Source of the DNA: Streptomyces sp. SAI-127
GTDB lineage: Bacteria; Actinomycetota; Actinomycetes; Streptomycetales; Streptomycetaceae
DNA length: 64,000 nucleotides
Direction of reading: 5' to 3'
Assembly: GCF_029894425.1 (NCBI RefSeq)
Contig: NZ_JARXYJ010000001.1
Coordinates: 2,356,001 to 2,420,000 of the forward strand
Shown here: positions 62,320-64,000 of the stretch, piece after piece
Layout of the letters: each line of letters starts with the position of its first letter
How positions within the stretch are numbered: position 1 is the first letter of the stretch
The notes under the pieces: generated by a model
Told to the model about the DNA's origin: nothing
The model's input: only the letters and a program-made list of their open reading frames with translations
Database searches by the model: none
Made by a program: the position numbers and the translations under genes

Positions 62320-62997
62320 ATGTCCGAGAGCGTGTCGGTGCGCTGTCCGGTCTGCCGGCGCGAGCACCTCTACGCGGCGCCGTCGTACCCCTGCGAGTGC
62401 GGCGCCCCCATCTGTCCGCCACTGGACCGGCACGGCGCGCCCACGGCCGTCACCCACCAGGTGTGGGAGGAGGCGTGGGTCGCCGTGGAGTGCGCGGCCT
62501 GCGGCCGCAAGGCCGAGTGGCCGCAGCCGGAGCTGGGCTGTGCCTGCGGGACGGTCCTGCGGATTCCGGTGGCCGGGGACACCGGCCCCGGGGCGGAGCC
62601 GGACGAGGACGCCTCCGCTCCCCCGCGCCGCGCCTTCCAGCCGATCACCATCCGCACCGCGCGCGACGCGGTGACCGTCGCCGCGCTGTATCTGCGCTGG
62701 CTCGGCTACCAGGACATCCGGCGCGCGGACCAGCGTCCGCCGTCCGGCATCGGTCTCGCGGCCCGCGGGCTGCTGGCCCAGGTCGACCCGACCGTGCGGC
62801 CGGCCTCGCTGCGGGACGTGGAGTGCCTGTGGCTGACGGCCATGACGGAGTCCGCGCACTGCGTGTACTTCTCACTGGCCGGCTACACGACCGAGGCCCG
62901 CGCCCGCGCCGACTCCCTCGGCGTCCCCCTGTTCGTCCTGGACCTGACGGGCACACCACAACCGGTGAACAGCCTGGCCGACGAACTGGGAGGTTAG
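62320..62997 (+). CDS. Zinc-ribbon protein with degenerate Mrr-like nuclease fold
   Basis: A 225-aa protein. The N-terminus has two Cys4-type ribbons (CPVC ... CECG and CAAC ... CACG). The C-terminal 110 residues follow the Mrr/restriction-nuclease pattern: DAVTVAALYLRWLGYQDIRRADQ, then the D-x(n)-Q-V-K position reads GIGLAARGLLAQVD, then VYFSLAGYTTEARARADSLGVPLFVLD. The catalytic Asp and Lys are both changed, so a nuclease fold without nuclease activity is likely. ATG 62320 with GGAGG; a frame to 62272 exists. Confidence 0.68.
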   Translation: MSESVSVRCPVCRREHLYAAPSYPCECGAPICPPLDRHGAPTAVTHQVWEEAWVAVECAACGRKAEWPQPELGCACGTVLRIPVAGDTGPGAEPDEDASAPPRRAFQPITIRTARDAVTVAALYLRWLGYQDIRRADQRPPSGIGLAARGLLAQVDPTVRPASLRDVECLWLTAMTESAHCVYFSLAGYTTEARARADSLGVPLFVLDLTGTPQPVNSLADELGG

Positions 62998-63546
62998 GCC
63001 TCCGACGGTTCGAGCCGACTCCGACGACTGCCACGCCCGACGAACGGCAGGCTGAACCCGGCCGCCCGGGACTCCTCCCCGACAGGGAGCGGCTCGCGGA
63101 CACTGGCCACCTGATGACCCCGCCCCGGCCCAGCCGTCCAGAACCACCCCAGGCTCCTGGCACACGAAGCCACCGGTCCCGCCTGCCCCGCGCAGTCACC
63201 GAGGCGAGCTACGGGCCGGTGACGGCCGCACCCCACCAGCCCGCCAGACGTTCGACATGAAGCCACCGGTCCCGCCTGCCGCGCGCGGCCACCGACACCG
63301 ACGCGCGGCCGACGGCACCCGCACCCGGCCCACCAGAACCACCCCAGGCTCCCAGCACGCGAAGCCACCGGTCCCGCCTGCCCAGCGCAGCCACCGAGAC
63401 GAGCTACAGGCCGGTGACGGCCCCACCCCACCGGCCCGCCAGAACCAACCCCAGGCACACGGCGCGCAAGGCACAGGAGGGCCGGTCTGCGCGTCGCCGG
63501 TGCGCGGCAGCCCCGTCGGCGGGCGAGGTACCGGTCGGCGGCGTGC
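62998..63546. repeat. Non-coding convergent gap with imperfect repeats
   Basis: No supported gene. A 22-bp core starting GAAGCCACCGG occurs at 63166-63187, 63259-63280 and 63361-63382. A flanking GAACCACCCCAGGCTCC block recurs at 63141 and 63336, with a partial third at 63442. Long open frames on the minus strand here only translate the repeats and are not genes. Confidence 0.75.
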
Positions 63547-64000
63547 TCACTCCCCCGCGTACGTCTCCCGCAGTTCGACCTTGCGCACCTTCCCGGACAC
63601 CGTCATCGGGAAGGCGTCGAGGATCCTCAGCCGGCTCGGGATCTTGTAGTGGGCCAGCCGTCCCTCGCAGAAGCCGCGGAGGTCCTCCAGGGTCGGCGGG
63701 TGCGCCGGGTCCCGTGGGATGACGCAGGCCAGCACCTCCTCGCCGTAGCGCTCATGGGGTACCCCGACGACCTGGACGTCCGCGATCTTCGGGTGGCCGT
63801 AGAGGAACTCCTCGATCTCGCGCGGGTAGATGTTCTCGCCGCCCCGGATGATCATGTCCTTGATGCGGCCGACGATCTCGACGTAGCCGTCCTCGCGCAT
63901 CGTCGCCAGGTCACCGGTGTGCATCCAGCGTCCGGCGTCCACGGCCTCCGCCGTCTTCTCGGGCTCGTTCCAGTAGCCGAGCATCACGCTGTAGCCGCGG
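63547..64000 (-). CDS. Acyl-CoA synthetase (AMP-binding), C-terminal part, truncated by the window
   Basis: The last 150 or so residues of an ANL-superfamily ligase. The read begins RGYSVMLGYWNEPEKT, then WMHTGDLATMREDGYVEIVGRIKDMIIRGGENIYP (adenylate-binding Asp and hinge) and ends with the catalytic Lys motif MTVSGKVRKVELRE. The rest of the gene lies beyond 64000. Substrate, such as a fatty acid, is not decided. Confidence 0.92.
   Translation of the reverse strand, partial: RGYSVMLGYWNEPEKTAEAVDAGRWMHTGDLATMREDGYVEIVGRIKDMIIRGGENIYPREIEEFLYGHPKIADVQVVGVPHERYGEEVLACVIPRDPAHPPTLEDLRGFCEGRLAHYKIPSRLRILDAFPMTVSGKVRKVELRETYAGE

Noticed and set aside
62994..63458. 154-codon minus-strand frame near the right end
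   Set aside because: It translates only the intergenic repeats (AGQAGPVAS repeated), with no ribosome-binding site.

Overview
The window is a 64-kb piece of a Streptomyces-type chromosome. The evidence is very high GC with G/C-ending codons, many GTG starts, long antisense shadow frames, and the gene families present: IclR/HxlR/GntR regulators, a SNF2 helicase with a SWIM partner, a family-46 chitosanase, an RNase Sa homologue and paired IucA/IucC synthetases. I saw no rRNA, tRNA, CRISPR array, insertion sequence or prophage.

Layout. 1-13.1 kb: methionine aminopeptidase (apparently leaderless), Spo0M-like protein, ClpC-type unfoldase, secreted gamma-glutamyltransferase, a secreted CocE-type hydrolase, a lone amino-acid ABC ATPase followed by a 34-codon ORF, exonuclease III, an MBL hydrolase and a PcaD-PcaC fusion that lacks its nucleophile serine. 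13.3-20.3 kb: SNF2 helicase/SWIM pair and a ROK kinase/membrane protein pair. 20.4-27.9 kb: a divergent GntR regulator and Gfo/Idh oxidoreductase, each broken by one base, then P450 with a two-component system, a secreted ribonuclease, a lipoprotein and an SDR. 28.1-35.3 kb: allantoicase, allantoinase, an AllR-like IclR regulator, small conserved proteins, a MobA-like nucleotidyltransferase and malate synthase. 35.2-42.7 kb: SelW-like/HipA-like pair, divergent NIS siderophore synthetases, a VWA membrane pair, and a 131-bp tandem duplication of a convergent terminator region. 42.1-53.4 kb: HxlR/aminotransferase, a large membrane protein whose C-terminal motif recurs at the N-terminus of its small neighbour, phosphatase, thioesterase, HxlR/MFS (frameshifted), NmrA/AraC and chitosanase. 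53.6-62.1 kb: 8-oxoguanine deaminase, uricase, HIU hydrolase and OHCU decarboxylase operon, a small regulator pair, hydroxypyruvate isomerase/tartronate-semialdehyde reductase, and glyoxylate carboligase. The right end holds a degenerate Mrr-like protein and a truncated acyl-CoA ligase.

The main theme is purine-ureide-glyoxylate catabolism in two blocks about 21 kb apart: urate to allantoin (uricase, uraH, uraD), allantoin to ureidoglycolate (allB, allantoicase), and glyoxylate to malate (malate synthase) or to glycerate (gcl, hyi, glxR). Five promoter regions in both blocks carry the same 15-bp operator TTCC-N7-GGAA, each with a weaker second copy exactly 21 bp away. This points to one regulon, most likely under the IclR protein at 30873. 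The most novel-looking unit is the membrane protein/small protein pair at 44099-46831, which shares a Gly/Asn-rich motif resembling bacterial amyloid-signalling pairs.
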